Below, piece after piece: positions 49,601 through 60,387 of a DNA stretch of 64,000 nucleotides (positions are counted from its first letter, which is position 1; every line of letters begins with the position of its first letter). The DNA comes from Perilla frutescens (Eukaryota; Streptophyta; Magnoliopsida; Lamiales; Lamiaceae), in the NCBI GenBank assembly GCA_026008535.1, contig BRKX01000014.1:25504694-25568693 (forward strand), read 5' to 3'. The notes beneath the pieces are model-generated. The model saw only the letters and a list, made by a program, of their open reading frames with translations. It had not been told where the DNA came from and made no database searches. The position numbers and the translations under genes were made by a program.

Positions 49601-50302
49601 CACTTTTGCAATCGAACCTTAGAAGCGCTGTTCAAGAAGTATGAAGTCACCCATCGAGTTGCTACAGCCTACCACCCGCAGTCTAATGGCCAAGCTGAAG
49701 TTTCCAATCGAGAGATCAAAAACATTCTGGAAAAGACCGTATGCCCAAACCGCAAGGATTGGAGCCTGCAACTAGATGATGTTGCATGGGCATACCGCAC
49801 GGCTTTCAAAACGCCTATCGGAATGTCCCCTTATCGTCTGATTTTCGGGAAACAGTGCCATCTTCCAGTAGAGCTGGCACATCGAGCTTTTTGGGCTGTG
49901 AAACAATGCAACTTAGATCCTCGCCTGGCCGGCTTTGAACGCCGCTATCAGTTACAAGAGCTCGAAGAAATCCGTTTGGAGGCCTATGATAGTGCAAGTT
50001 ATTACAAAGATCGTGCCAAGCTACTGCACGACAAATATATCCGGAGGAAAACTTTTGAGGTTGGCCAGAAAGTGTTACTTTTCAATGCTCGCCTTCGCCT
50101 CATGCCCGGTAAGCTCAAATCTCGCTGGTTGGGCCCATTTGAAGTCATATCTGTCAGTCCACATGGAGCTGTAGAAATTCGCAGTTTGGATACTCACAAG
50201 ATATTAAAGGTGAACGGCCAGTTGCTCAAGTTGTATTGTGCCGACATCACTTTCTCCAATTTTGATGGGGTTGAGCTTGCTGCCCCCATGATCCACCACT
50301 AG
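46700..50302 (+). pseudogene. RLG-3 pol: protease, RT, RNase H, integrase
   Basis: Same frame as gag. Protease MLDLGASINVMPFSVY near 46780; TAG at 47495-47497; RT with WRMCIDFQKLN, FLDGYSGYFQI, and a second nonsense TGA (48086-48088, after APGTFQ) just before the catalytic IFMDDFTVHG. RNase H has LMCDASDYAIGAVLG, TTTEKELLAVVFA and VYTDHAALK. Integrase zinc region (H-H near 49205-49225, CKNCDRCQ) and core with GMDFMGP, ISDQGMHF and SNGQAEVSNREIK, so all three acidic residues are present. ISDQG is followed by MHF where the family usually has THF. Without the nonsense codons it would be a full-length pol; as it stands no single complete polyprotein can be made. Confidence 0.92.
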
Positions 50303-52971
50303 CTGTTCCAAGCCGTCGAGCCCTCGACGTTAACCAACGGCGCTTCTCGGGAGGCAACCCGATTTCTTGTTCCTTTGTTCTTTCATTTTTTCAATTTCGC
50401 TTTATTCTTTTAATTGCTTTACTTTTTCTTTACTTTTTCATTCTGCACTCTTCTTTTCTATAAATAAAAAAAAATAAAAAATAAAATAAAAAAACAAACA
50501 TCACCACTTGGGGAGGCACCATTCTGTCCTACGCCGCATGGGCACACAGCCTCCGGGAGAGCGGTTTTGGAAGTAACCGCTCACTTAAGTGAGGGGGGGA
50601 GGGAGGAGAATTCGGAATTTCATTTTATTTGCAGGGACTTTCCTGCAATTAACCCAAAGTCAATTTGGGATATTTTGCCCTAACCCCCAATTCAATTTAA
50701 CCCCACTTGGTAACTTTCTTCTCAGTCAAACTTTTACTCTCTTTTTTGCAGAAGTTACCAAACTCTTCCTCTTCCCGCCTCCTCCCAACCGCCAACGCCG
50801 ATCGCTTTTCTGACCTCCGTCGCCGTCAACCACCTGGGTAAAAAGCGAGCATCCACCGCCAAGCGCAAGGTCACTGTCCCTGAGCCCACACCTCCATCTC
50901 CCGAGCACACTACACCACAAAAGTCATCGACGCCGGTGGAATCGCCTCCACCATCTCCGACTACCATTCCCCCTGAAGCCAACCAACCACCGCCCTTCAT
51001 CCGCCGTATTCTGAAACACCGAGCTGCAGCGGGACCCTCCAACACTACCGCGCGATGAAAGCTTTCCACCACCGAATCATCACCACCGGCAGACCACCAA
51101 CCCTCACCGCCACCCTCTCCGGCCAACTCCGCATCACACATGAGCCCGCCGGCCACTATCTCACCATCGCGTGCTCCCACTCCTCCACCAGAGAGCACCC
51201 TCGCTTCCTCTTCGGTTTCAGAACCGCCGCCCTCATCCTCTGCTCCAGCAAAGTCATCCAAAAAGAAGGCAAGAGGCAAAGCCCTGGCCTCTCCGAGTTC
51301 TGCCACTCCGGCCTTTCTACCACCGGAAGAGGGCCTGTTGCTTCCTCTCTCCTCCCGGTGATTGAGGAGTTGATTACTGCTACTACCGCCCGACTTGAGG
51401 ACAGTTTTGGCCGCCGGTTGGATGAGATTGATAGCCGCCTCGACGTGATGGAGCAGGTGATCCGCCATTTGGCAGATCAGAGTTAGTTCCCTCTTATCCC
51501 TCCCTTTTTAACCCTTGATTGCATGTGTTTTGTTTACTTTTCGTTTTGTTTTTCTGTCTTTATTGTGAACTTTCTGTCTTGCTTTGTACCCCTTCTCACA
51601 GCGAGGACACTGTGTCTTTCCAAGTGTGGGGGGAGTTTTAATGTTTTGTGATTTGTGTCAAAAGTAAAAAAAAAAAAAAAGAGCCCAAAATGGTTCTTAT
51701 GTGAGTCGTTTTCTTTGGTTTTTGCTTGGGATTTCTGATTAAGTGTTGATGGCTTGAATTGATGAGAATGAAGAAGTATGAACTGTGATAGTTTGATTGG
51801 TTGAGAGGTTAGATTTGTGATAGAATATGCCATATTTTGGATGAAGTCTGGGATGATGAATTGTGCTTGCAATCAAATCCTTTTAAGCCTACAAATTGTG
51901 AGTTCTTGAGCCTATGAGCATACCTGAATTAAGAGCTCAATATTTTTGTTGATGAGTGCTATCTGACTAGTTATTCGATGCTTAAATTGCTTTGCTGTCA
52001 CTTTGTTGTCATTTTTTAATTTCATTTGCAAAAATGAGCAAAGCATTAGGGATACTCGAGCCAATAATCTAAAAGAATTTGCCTTGTCCTTTCATTGCCC
52101 ATTAGTGAGCCCCTTTGAGCTGAATAGATCCAATTTCTTTGTTTACAGCCACTATTATATAGCCTGTGCTTTTCTTTTGGCCATTTTTGTCCTTGAAAAT
52201 AGGCATGTTTGATGTGAATTGTTATTTGAAGCTGCAATATTGAAAAAAATTTGAGGACCGAAATTGACAAAGGCGTCAGGAAGCCTTATACCCTGCTTCT
52301 CAGAAAAAAAAAGAGAGAAAAGAAGAATGAAAGAAGCAAAGCTTCACAAACAAAACAAAAGGAAAAAAAAGATTGAGGAGAAGGGTATAGAGAAGAGCAA
52401 CAATTAAAAAGCTCTCACTTTTTGAAAAAGCCCGGTTCTATGTTAAAAAAGGGAAGGTGTTGTTGCAGCTACACTCCTAAAAAAAAACATTCATACTTAC
52501 ACTTGCTTGATTTCATTTAGCCACATTAGCCAAAAGTATCCTACCTCTTGCACCTAAGCCCCATTACAACCAGAGAGAAAAAGACCTTGTGATTTGTAAT
52601 GAACTTAAAGAGTGGTAACTTTGATGACAAATGAGCAATTTTGTGCTGAAAATAGCTAGTCATGATATTTAAGTGAATAAGCCTCCTAACCTGAATTTGA
52701 TTTCTTTTGAGTGATGAAGAGTGAATCTTGGTGAGGCTGGATTGTGAAGCATAATTCTAACTTGGTTAACAAAGTGTTGGCATATTTCTTGAACAAAGAG
52801 GATTAGTGGTTTGAGGATTGATATATCACAGTTTATGCTTTGAGTTTTCATCGATTTGGATTGTTGATGCTTGGTTAGCCATCCTTGTCGGGTCTGTTTT
52901 TTTGTTCTTGATGTTTCTTTATCTTTGTTTGTGTTGCTCGAGGACGAGCAAGGGTTAAGTGTGGGGGGATT
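50303..52971 (+). other. RLG-3 3' internal region with proline-rich ORF remnant
   Basis: Holds a GC-rich stretch (about 50760-51490) whose plus strand reads, in two frames that must be joined by shifts, as a Ser/Pro/Lys-rich protein (KRASTAKRKVTVPEP near 50845; PPPESTLASSSVSEPPP near 51190) ending in a coiled-coil segment (RLDEIDSRLDVMEQVIRHLADQ, 51415-51480). It sits where Athila-type elements carry an extra ORF. Downstream is an internal purine tract AAGTGTGGGGGGAG (about 51622), then about 1.3 kb of non-coding DNA up to GAGGACGAGCAAGGG and the polypurine tract. Confidence 0.65.
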
Positions 52972-54319
52972 TGATAGGACGTATTCTACCTGTTATTATC
53001 ACGTTTTTTTTGTGTCTTTTCTCCTTATTATTTATTCCCTAGTTGTGTATTTTGGATATATGATGTGTTGTTGAGATGTGTAGGTATGTGGTGTAAAAGT
53101 GGAGAAAATGGGTGAATTTTGGAATGAAAAGCTACAAGTGAAGTAAAGAGAAGAAGTTCGAGCAGGGCACGCTGCAAGGGCATGCAGCTGGTTAATTGAA
53201 GAAAAGATCTGGAAGCTTAGCCCAGAATGCGTATTGGGCTTGCTAAAGCCCAGTTCTCGGCCCGCGCGCAACCCTGGATGCGGAAACTCCTCTCCCACCG
53301 CCTTTTGAAGTATTCTGCATGGGAATTAACTAGTTTAGGACCTTATTTCCTTTTAGAGACTTTAGTTTTAGGGATTGTAATTATATATTAGGTATTTAGA
53401 TTATTTTGTCAATATCATAGACGATAGGAACGCAAGGAACGCAGCAGCGATCAGAATTAATCCAGTTTTATTCTCTTCTTCTCTCGATATCATCACACAA
53501 TTCCACGGTTTATTGTTACTCGATTCCAAGCATGCAAGTTAGCTAATTTACTCATATTCCGGTGACGACGATGAAGCTCCACTTATATAACTGTGAGATC
53601 TAATTGTTGTTTATAATTAATTGATGCATGAATCTGTTATTCTTGGATTCCGGGTCGTAGTTATTCTAAGTCTATCGAGTAGTTGCAAATATTTGGTAGG
53701 TTGTGATTAATTACTAGCCAATTTAAATCGGCCATACGTAATCGTGGTTTAGGTTTAATAAGTGGTAAAACGGTTGCTCAAATAACTAGGGGAATAACAG
53801 AGTTAATTTTACAGTCCTGCGTCAGAGTCTGTAGTTTAAGAATCGGGTCTTTCTTGTGCTCAATGTTGTCAGCTCATTAAACTCATAGAACATCTCTTAC
53901 AGTTGTCAGTCGATTAGGGAAGTAATTAATGAAGCGTCTTCTTAATTATCGAAACAGTATGGAGAGATGAGGTCATGTCAGAAGCGTCTTCGGTGACTAT
54001 AACTGATTTGCATGTTTTGATTAATTAATTTTTGCATCCGTGATCGGTGTTATAAGTGGAGTGGAGTTTGTTGGATCCGGAATACTCTTTTATAATTGGT
54101 TTAATTCAGTTCGTTTGCATAAGTATTTTCTTTAGTTGGTTATTTCATTCTTCAATTTATTTTGTTATAAAATTCACGCGATTCTGGAGGTTTGGGCACG
54201 CAGACTGAAAGTCAAGAGTAATCCTTGCCGGTCCTTTGGGAGACGATCCTGCTCGCCACTGTACTCTGCAGTGTGGGCTTGCCGACGAAAGTCGGAACAT
54301 TTATTTTTGGTGAAAAACA
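52972..54319 (+). repeat. RLG-3 3' LTR
   Basis: 1,348 bp partner of the 5' LTR, directly after the polypurine tract GTGTGGGGGGATT. Confidence 0.92.
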
Positions 54320-54441
54320 AGAAATCAATGCAAATCTTAACAAAACAAAATAAAATGTCTAAACTAATCCATACAATCATTATCACAATATTGCATATAT
54401 CAAATTAGTTTTCTATTCCCCGGCAACGGCGCCAAAAAACT
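54320..54441 (-). other. RLG-2 5' leader with primer-binding site
   Basis: Minus strand: PBS TGGCGCCGTTGCCGGGGA complementary to tRNA-Asp, 7 bp from the LTR, followed by AT-rich leader continued at 43363. Confidence 0.9.
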
Positions 54442-56008
54442 TGATGCGAGAATTTACTCTCCATAATGGTTTCAATATTTATAAAACTCGTGTCATGCCT
54501 ACAAGTGTATAAGCATATGATTGTAGATATGATGATACGAGGTCGATCCACAGAGAAAATGAATTAAATGTGAAAATTCAAGTACCACGATGATAGATTG
54601 ATGAAATATCTAGACTATGAATAGATGATGGGTGATTATCATAACACAAAACCAACACATAAACTAGATAACGCAATACCAAACAACAACAATAAACAAT
54701 CTAAATAGAATGCAAGAAACAAGATCAATAAAGGGAGATTTGAAGAAGACGAATTAAGGCAAGACTCTAGGACATGGATTCACAACATTCCTCTTGATCA
54801 AACAACAAGGGTTAAACACACAATTATGTTAAGTTCATAGATAGGAAGACCACGAATATAGAAGGAGCATCTCTAGAATATCTCCTTAATTGCGAATGCG
54901 ACAAGGATGGCTATCTCTAACACATTCCAAGGTCGCACCTACCAAAGGCTCTAAGGGGTCACATTTCCTTCCATATATTCGACATTCAACGAAGAGTACA
55001 AATACATAGATTCAATCCATACATGCTTATGATCACAAGATTGACTAGATGCATGTGATCCAAACATTTGATGTTAAATGAATGCCACTTCAAACAACAT
55101 CATACAAGAACTAGCAAAGATTGAAATCTTGACAAAACACACCCATAGATTAAACCCTAGTCAAGAACAAGATTCACATTGTTTCTCCAAATCCTAGAGC
55201 CCTAAGGCTGGGCTCTAGCCAACCATATTTACAACAAAATCAAGAATACAAAAGGAAGAATCAAAATCCATTCTAAGTACAAAAGTAAAAGAGGGAAGGA
55301 GAAGATAAAACCCAATGTTGAACAATCTCCTTCAATCCCTTGGTTTGAATCCTCAAATGAATGGATGGATGCCAAATGTAGTGTTTCTTCAAGTGTATTT
55401 CGAGTGGGAGGAGTGTTGGATTCATCCTTTGAAATCCCCAATAGATATATAAAGTAATGGACCAATAATTGGATGCCAAAAAGTCAACTTTCAATTCCGT
55501 CAGTCCGAAGCGCGACCCCAGGTGATAGGGCTTTGGGGTCGGGCTTTGCTTTGTATTTGAAACCCGACCTTAGGTGCTAGGGCTTTGGGGTCGGGCTTTG
55601 CTGTGTATTTGAAACGCGACCCCAGTTGCTAGGGCTTTTGGGTCGGGCTTTCAACAATGAAAAACTCCTCTCTGAAGTGCTCTACGGTGCGACCCATGAG
55701 TAGGGCTTTTTGGTCAGGCTTTGCTGTGCATTTGAAACATGACCCCAGTTGCTAGGGCTTTGTGGTCGTGTTTCAGCTTGTGACTTGGTTTTCTTGTCCT
55801 TTGTTCATCTTTGTGCCACCTTTTCGATCCAATTAACTAACTTGACTTATTTTGCATTGTTTGAACCCAAAAATTCCCTATATTAGCCACATTACACAAA
55901 ACATAAGATTAAAACAATATTTATAATATTTACAACATATTTACATACTAAACAAGTGCAATTGCACTCAAAATATAATGCAATTGAGTGCAATTTATGC
56001 ACTCATCA
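54442..56008 (-). repeat. RLG-2 5' LTR
   Basis: 1,567 bp partner of 31660-33250, with the same five-unit tandem repeat at about 55510-55775. Confidence 0.92.
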
Positions 56009-56013
56009 ACCGC

Positions 56014-56900
56014 CAAGCTTCTCACTAAAGTATGTAATCAGATGCACCTCTTGCATCAACACTGCACCAATTTCAATGCTCGAAACATCACATTCTACCT
56101 CAAAAGTTTTAGAGAAATTAGGAAGAGAAAGTATCGGTGAGTGTGTCAACTTCTCCTTGAGCGTGTGAAACGCCTTTTCTTATTCCTCTCCCTAGTAAAA
56201 CTCTACATTTTTCTTGATTACTTCAATCATAGATGCTGCTATGTTACTGAAATGTGGCACAAGTCTTCTATAAAAGCTCGCAAGTCCATGGAAACTACGG
56301 ACTTCTCCAATATTGTTGGGACTCGCCCATTCTTAAATAACATGAATCTTTTCCTCATCCACCTGTGCTCCATCTGCACTAACAACAAAGCCAAGAAACA
56401 CAACTTTATCTATGCAAAAGGTGCATTTCTTAAGGTTAGCATATAATTTTTCTTTTCTCAAAGCATCCAATACATACCTCAAATGCTTAACATGCTCATC
56501 TTCATTATTGCTATAAATCAAAATATTATCAAAGTAAACCATGACAAATCTACCAACGAAAGCATGTAAAACATGGTTCATAAGACGCATAAAGGTACTT
56601 GGAGCATTTGTTAACCTAAACAGCATCACTAGCCATTCATACAATCCCAATTTTGTATTAAATACCGTTTTCCATTCATCTCCTTCCTTAATCCGAATCT
56701 AATGGTACTCACTCCTCAAATCTATCTTAGAGAACACAAAAGCACTATGCAATTCATCTAACATATCATCTAAGTGGGGTATAAGATGTCGATATTTTAC
56801 CTTAATGTTGTTGACAGCTCGACATACATATCCTCAGGGATGTATTCTTCTTTGGTACGAGTAAAATGGGACTCGCACACATATTCAAGCTCTCCCTCAC
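56014..56900 (-). pseudogene. RLG-1 reverse transcriptase and RNase H start
   Basis: The RT core reads MGLYEWLVMLFRLTNAPSTF and KLYANLKKCTFC, with the catalytic box VYFDNILIYS in place of YFDD, a D-to-N change that abolishes polymerase activity in this family. Downstream toward 56014 come the connection region and the first part of RNase H, in shifted frames, ending at KLGG where RLG-2 begins; the remainder lies at 31659 and lower. Confidence 0.87.
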
Positions 56901-59070
56901 ATGCCCTTTGTCCAACAGCTCATGAATTTGTCATTCTAGCTCTTTGGTCTCCTCGGGGTTACACCATTATGCTGGTCGATTTGGTAAGGTGGCACCAGGG
57001 ATAAAGTCAATCCGGTACTCGATCTCATGAACTGATGGTAAATCCGGTGGCATGTCTTCGGGAAAGATGTCTTCGTATTCCTATAAAAGAGACAACACAG
57101 AACTAGACAAAGAGTAATTAATTTGGTTGGTGTTCAAAAGAACGTTTTTGCGGAATAGCAGGTACATCGGCTGCTCATTTTGCACAGCCCACTTCAAATC
57201 ACTAGCCGTCGCAAAACATGAATGTTGGACTAACTCCTTTCCAACATTTTCTCATTTCCTATCTTTCTTCATTTGATCGACCTCCGTCTGCAATTTCACT
57301 TGATCCTCATACACTTGAGATGGTGTAAGAGGGGCTAGAGTTACCCTCTTCTGGTTAAGTACAAATGAGTACTTATTGGTGAAGCCATTGTGCTTCACAC
57401 ACCGATCATACTGCCATGGATGCCCTAACAGAATGTGCCTAGCTTGTATTGGCATGATGTCACACAATACTTCATCTTCATACTTCCCAATTCTTAATAG
57501 GACTCGAACCTGTTTGTTCACCTTTGTTTCTCCACTGTCATTCAACCACTGCAACTTGTATCACTTAGGATGCTTCAAGGTGGGCAGTCCTAGTTTTATC
57601 ACCATCACCACGCTAGCTATATTGGTGCAGCTCCCTCCATCAATGATCATACTATATACCTTATCCTTGATATGGCATCGGATATGGAATATGTTCTCTT
57701 GCTGCGCTTCTTCCACACTCTTGGTATGTAGGCTCAATGACTTTCTCGCAACCAATGTGAGTTCTTCGGGTGCTGCGTATTCTTCATCACTTGACTCTCC
57801 TGACAAAGCGGGCATCACCATTTCCGACTCCTCACCATCTATCACAATCTCACCACGATCCTTCAAAATCATCATCGTCCGATTTGGACATTGACGCATA
57901 TGTTCTCTACCTCGGCACTTAAAACACTTGATGTCCCGATTTTGGCTTGCAGACAACTCCGGGTTGTTTGGACTAGGCGTGATAGGTGTCTTGGTTTTTG
58001 GCTTGGAGAAAGGTTGTTTATCCTCTTTCTTCTCTTGGTTCTTCTTCCATGGAGGAGTGTTGGTACTGCGTATTTTGCCTCCAGTTGGATGAACTCGCAC
58101 AGTTTTGGTTACCCCTTATCTTGAGCCGGTTCTCTACTTTATCGCCAACTGCACCACACCATTCAAATCCACATAATATTGTAGCTTTACCATGTCTCGA
58201 ATCTCCCTATTGAGCCCTGCTAAAAATCTAACTGTGTCGCTTCTCCATATTCTACCACATTAGCTCGAATCATGACTATCTCCATCTCCTTGAAATACTC
58301 ATCTACACTACTCGAGCCTTACCTCAGAGATTGGAGCTTATTGTGTAGCTCTCGGTAGTAATAACTAGGTACAAATATCCTTCTCATCACTACTTTCATC
58401 TCAGCCTAAGTGCTAATTGTTGGTTCTCCATTATGCCGTCTAGAAGATGTTAACTGCTCCCACCACACAAGCGCATAATCTGAGAATTCAACAGCTGCTA
58501 ACTTCACCTTCTTGAACTCTGAGTAGTTGTGACAATTGAACATCTCCATCTTGTATTCCCATTCAAGATACGCGACTGGATCATTTTTCCCTTATAATGA
58601 CGATATATTCATCTTGATATTCCCTAGATGATCATCTTCTTGATTCCTTGCTCTCCTATTCCTCCGTCCTCCAGCTGTAGAGTGTCTATCTTTTTCTTCA
58701 TAATCTTCAAAATCAGACTCGTATTAATCTCCTCTCTCTCTCTCTACATGTGAATAACGTCTAGCCTCGACTCGGACTCCTTGACCTCTTCTTCCACCTC
58801 TACCTCCACGGTTCACACGAGGAGCTTGTTGAGATTGCTCCTATATTGAGTTCTCCATGTTGTCGAGTCTCTCATTTAGTGCATCCATCTCCATCCGAAA
58901 CATTCTTATCATGCGTTGTTGTATAGCCTCCATTGTGTATTTAGGATCGAAGTTCTTGACTGTGTCTCCTCCGAACTCTTCAACTTTATCTCCGGTACTT
59001 GCAACTTTAATAGACATAATCGATTTTTTTTTGCTCAATTTTTTTGTGTTCAAAAGAATCAACTATTACA
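56901..59070 (-). pseudogene. RLG-1 gag-protease remnant
   Basis: The gag N-terminus (DALNERLDNMENSI coiled coil) is at 58841-59062. The middle of gag is present but broken between 58110 and 58840. A zinc knuckle CFKCRGREHMRQC (one residue short after the His) and an acidic linker lie in 57561-58100. The retropepsin has IIDGGSCTN in place of the usual DSG, another disabling change. The frame continues as VLLRIGKYEDEVLCDIMPI and ends near 57252. Confidence 0.85.
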
Positions 59071-59577
59071 AACGAAAGGGACAAAACTAAGTAAACGAAA
59101 AGCAAACAAAAAAACATGGTGAAATGCCTACACAATAATATCCTATGCTCTCAACTCACGTGTATACGCTCATGTATCACACAATTCGGCTCTTTTCACT
59201 CTATTGAACTCACACTCTACCTTTTACCACTCGAATTTCTCTCCACAGAAATCACCAAAGTTCCACAACCACACCAATAAGACTCAAATAACTCATTTAA
59301 AGCAAACACCAAAAATGCTGGAAAATTTTACCTAAAATTTTTGACTTTCCCACAGACGAAATATATGCTATCGGGAACCCAAATAACAAATCAAAACGTA
59401 ACGAAAATGCAGAAAATTTTCCCACCAAAAAACTCTCCTTTTTTAAATCAGTTGATTTTTTCTCTCTTTTTTGTGCTGATTTTTTATTCTTCATTTTTTT
59501 GATAGGCGAGAAATTAAATAAAATTAAAATACGGATAGAATTGGAACCTGATACAAAGTCGAAGCTTTGATACCACC
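59071..59577 (-). other. RLG-1 5' leader with primer-binding site
   Basis: Minus strand leader; PBS TGGTATCAAAGC is 2 bp from the LTR. No coding content recognised. Confidence 0.8.
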
Positions 59578-60387
59578 TGATGTGATTCTCCCAGGAGTAT
59601 CAGGTTACAACGACAGATTGGATAGAAGATTCCGAACCTTAGCTTCACAACGGTGAAGAACCACGATAATGAATGACATGACCCGATGAAGATTGAAAAC
59701 ACGAACTCGAAATTGGTGTTGATGCCACAAATATATATGAACAGTTGTTCGATAAGTCGGAAATAATCTCACGGTGTGTGCATGAAATTTTGAGAATTCT
59801 CCAGAGAGAAATAACTCACAAATAAATTCAATGTCAAAGATAATATGTTTTGGAACAAAACAATACAACCCTTATATAGTTGGTTCAACCTTAACTTAAT
59901 TATCCCAAGTAAACTAGAAAATAAAACATAAAAATTCAGAAATTCAGAACAGCCCGTACAGGGGCGCGGCATGGGGTCACTCGCGACCTGGGTCGTGCTG
60001 TAACTCGCACCCAGACCAAAGCGAAACACCCTCTTATGTCAGTGCGGTTCACTCGCGTCGTCGCTCGTGCTACACATCGCGCCTTTTGGCATGACCAACA
60101 ACTCGTGTCCTAGCCTGCGCTGCACATCGCGCCATTTGGTGTGACCATTTTACCCGCGCTCTCGCTCGCGCTGCAATTCGCGTTCAACTATGCTGCAACT
60201 CGAGATCAATGTCCTCCACTTGTACTCTGGTTCTACTCCTTCCACGGGTCTCTTGGTCACCTCTCGGCTCCAAACTTTTTGAATGAATCCATTGAAGCTT
60301 TCCTTGAACCTCTTAACTCTTGATCTTGTCACCGGCCTTTTCGGCACTCTATTCGGATCCGTCATCAGCTTGGCTCAATCCGCATCA
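59578..60387 (-). repeat. RLG-1 5' LTR
   Basis: 810 bp partner of 29394-30188; matches along its full length with frequent substitutions. Confidence 0.88.

Larger units (their letters stand above)
43364..54319 (+). mobile_element. RLG-3: near-complete Athila-type Ty3/gypsy element
   Basis: 10,956 bp, plus strand, in the leader of RLG-2, with a 4-5 bp target duplication (A)AGAA. LTRs 43364-44702 and 52972-54319 start TGATAGGACG. About 25 substitutions by eye (1.9%) plus small indels, including a 5-bp TGATG loss at the right end: youngest in the stack. PBS TGGCGCCGTTGCCGGGGAT (44711-44729) fits tRNA-Asp. Gag, protease, RT, RNase H and integrase lie in a single frame from 44795 to 50302, broken only by three nonsense codons. 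A 2.7-kb 3' region with an extra proline-rich open frame remnant precedes the polypurine tract GTGTGGGGGGATT. Confidence 0.93.
31660..56008 (-). mobile_element. RLG-2: non-autonomous Athila-type element (gag-protease only), split twice
   Basis: Minus strand, inserted in RLG-1 RNase H with a perfect 5-bp target duplication ACCGC (31655-31659 and 56009-56013). LTRs 31660-33250 and 54442-56008 start TGATG and end CATCA. The primer-binding site TGGCGCCGTTGCCGGGGA (54417-54434, minus) matches the 3' end of tRNA-Asp, as in Athila. A purine tract AAGTTTGGGGGAGT adjoins the 3' LTR, and a second one is at about 34738-34752. Only gag and protease are encoded; RT, RNase H and integrase are absent. RLG-4 and RLG-3 lie inside it. 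Hand count of LTR differences is about 44 in 1,560 bp, roughly 2.8%. Confidence 0.9.
29394..60387 (-). mobile_element. RLG-1: outer Ty3/gypsy retrotransposon (split by nested insertions)
   Basis: Oldest element of the stack, on the minus strand, with LTRs at 29394-30188 and 59578-60387 that start TGATG and end CATCA. The primer-binding site TGGTATCAAAGC (59564-59575, minus) resembles the 3' end of initiator tRNA-Met. A purine tract AAGAGGGGAA adjoins the 3' LTR. Left target copy CATAT; on the right CATAT is found if two bases of the LTR end were lost. Internal order gag, protease, RT, RNase H, integrase. RLG-2 interrupts RNase H. The removed length (24,354 bp) leaves an element of about 6.6 kb. 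Many stops and frameshifts: inactive. Confidence 0.88.

Noticed and set aside
50755..51468. 237-codon open frame on the minus strand of RLG-3
   Set aside because: It is Gly/Ala/Val-rich, opposite a GC-rich proline-coding strand; such antisense frames commonly stay open by composition. Kept only as a finding, not as a gene.
54417..54434. tRNA-Asp-like sequence
   Set aside because: Only the 18 bases of the tRNA 3' end are present next to an LTR, so it is a primer-binding site, not a tRNA gene. The same holds for 44711-44729.
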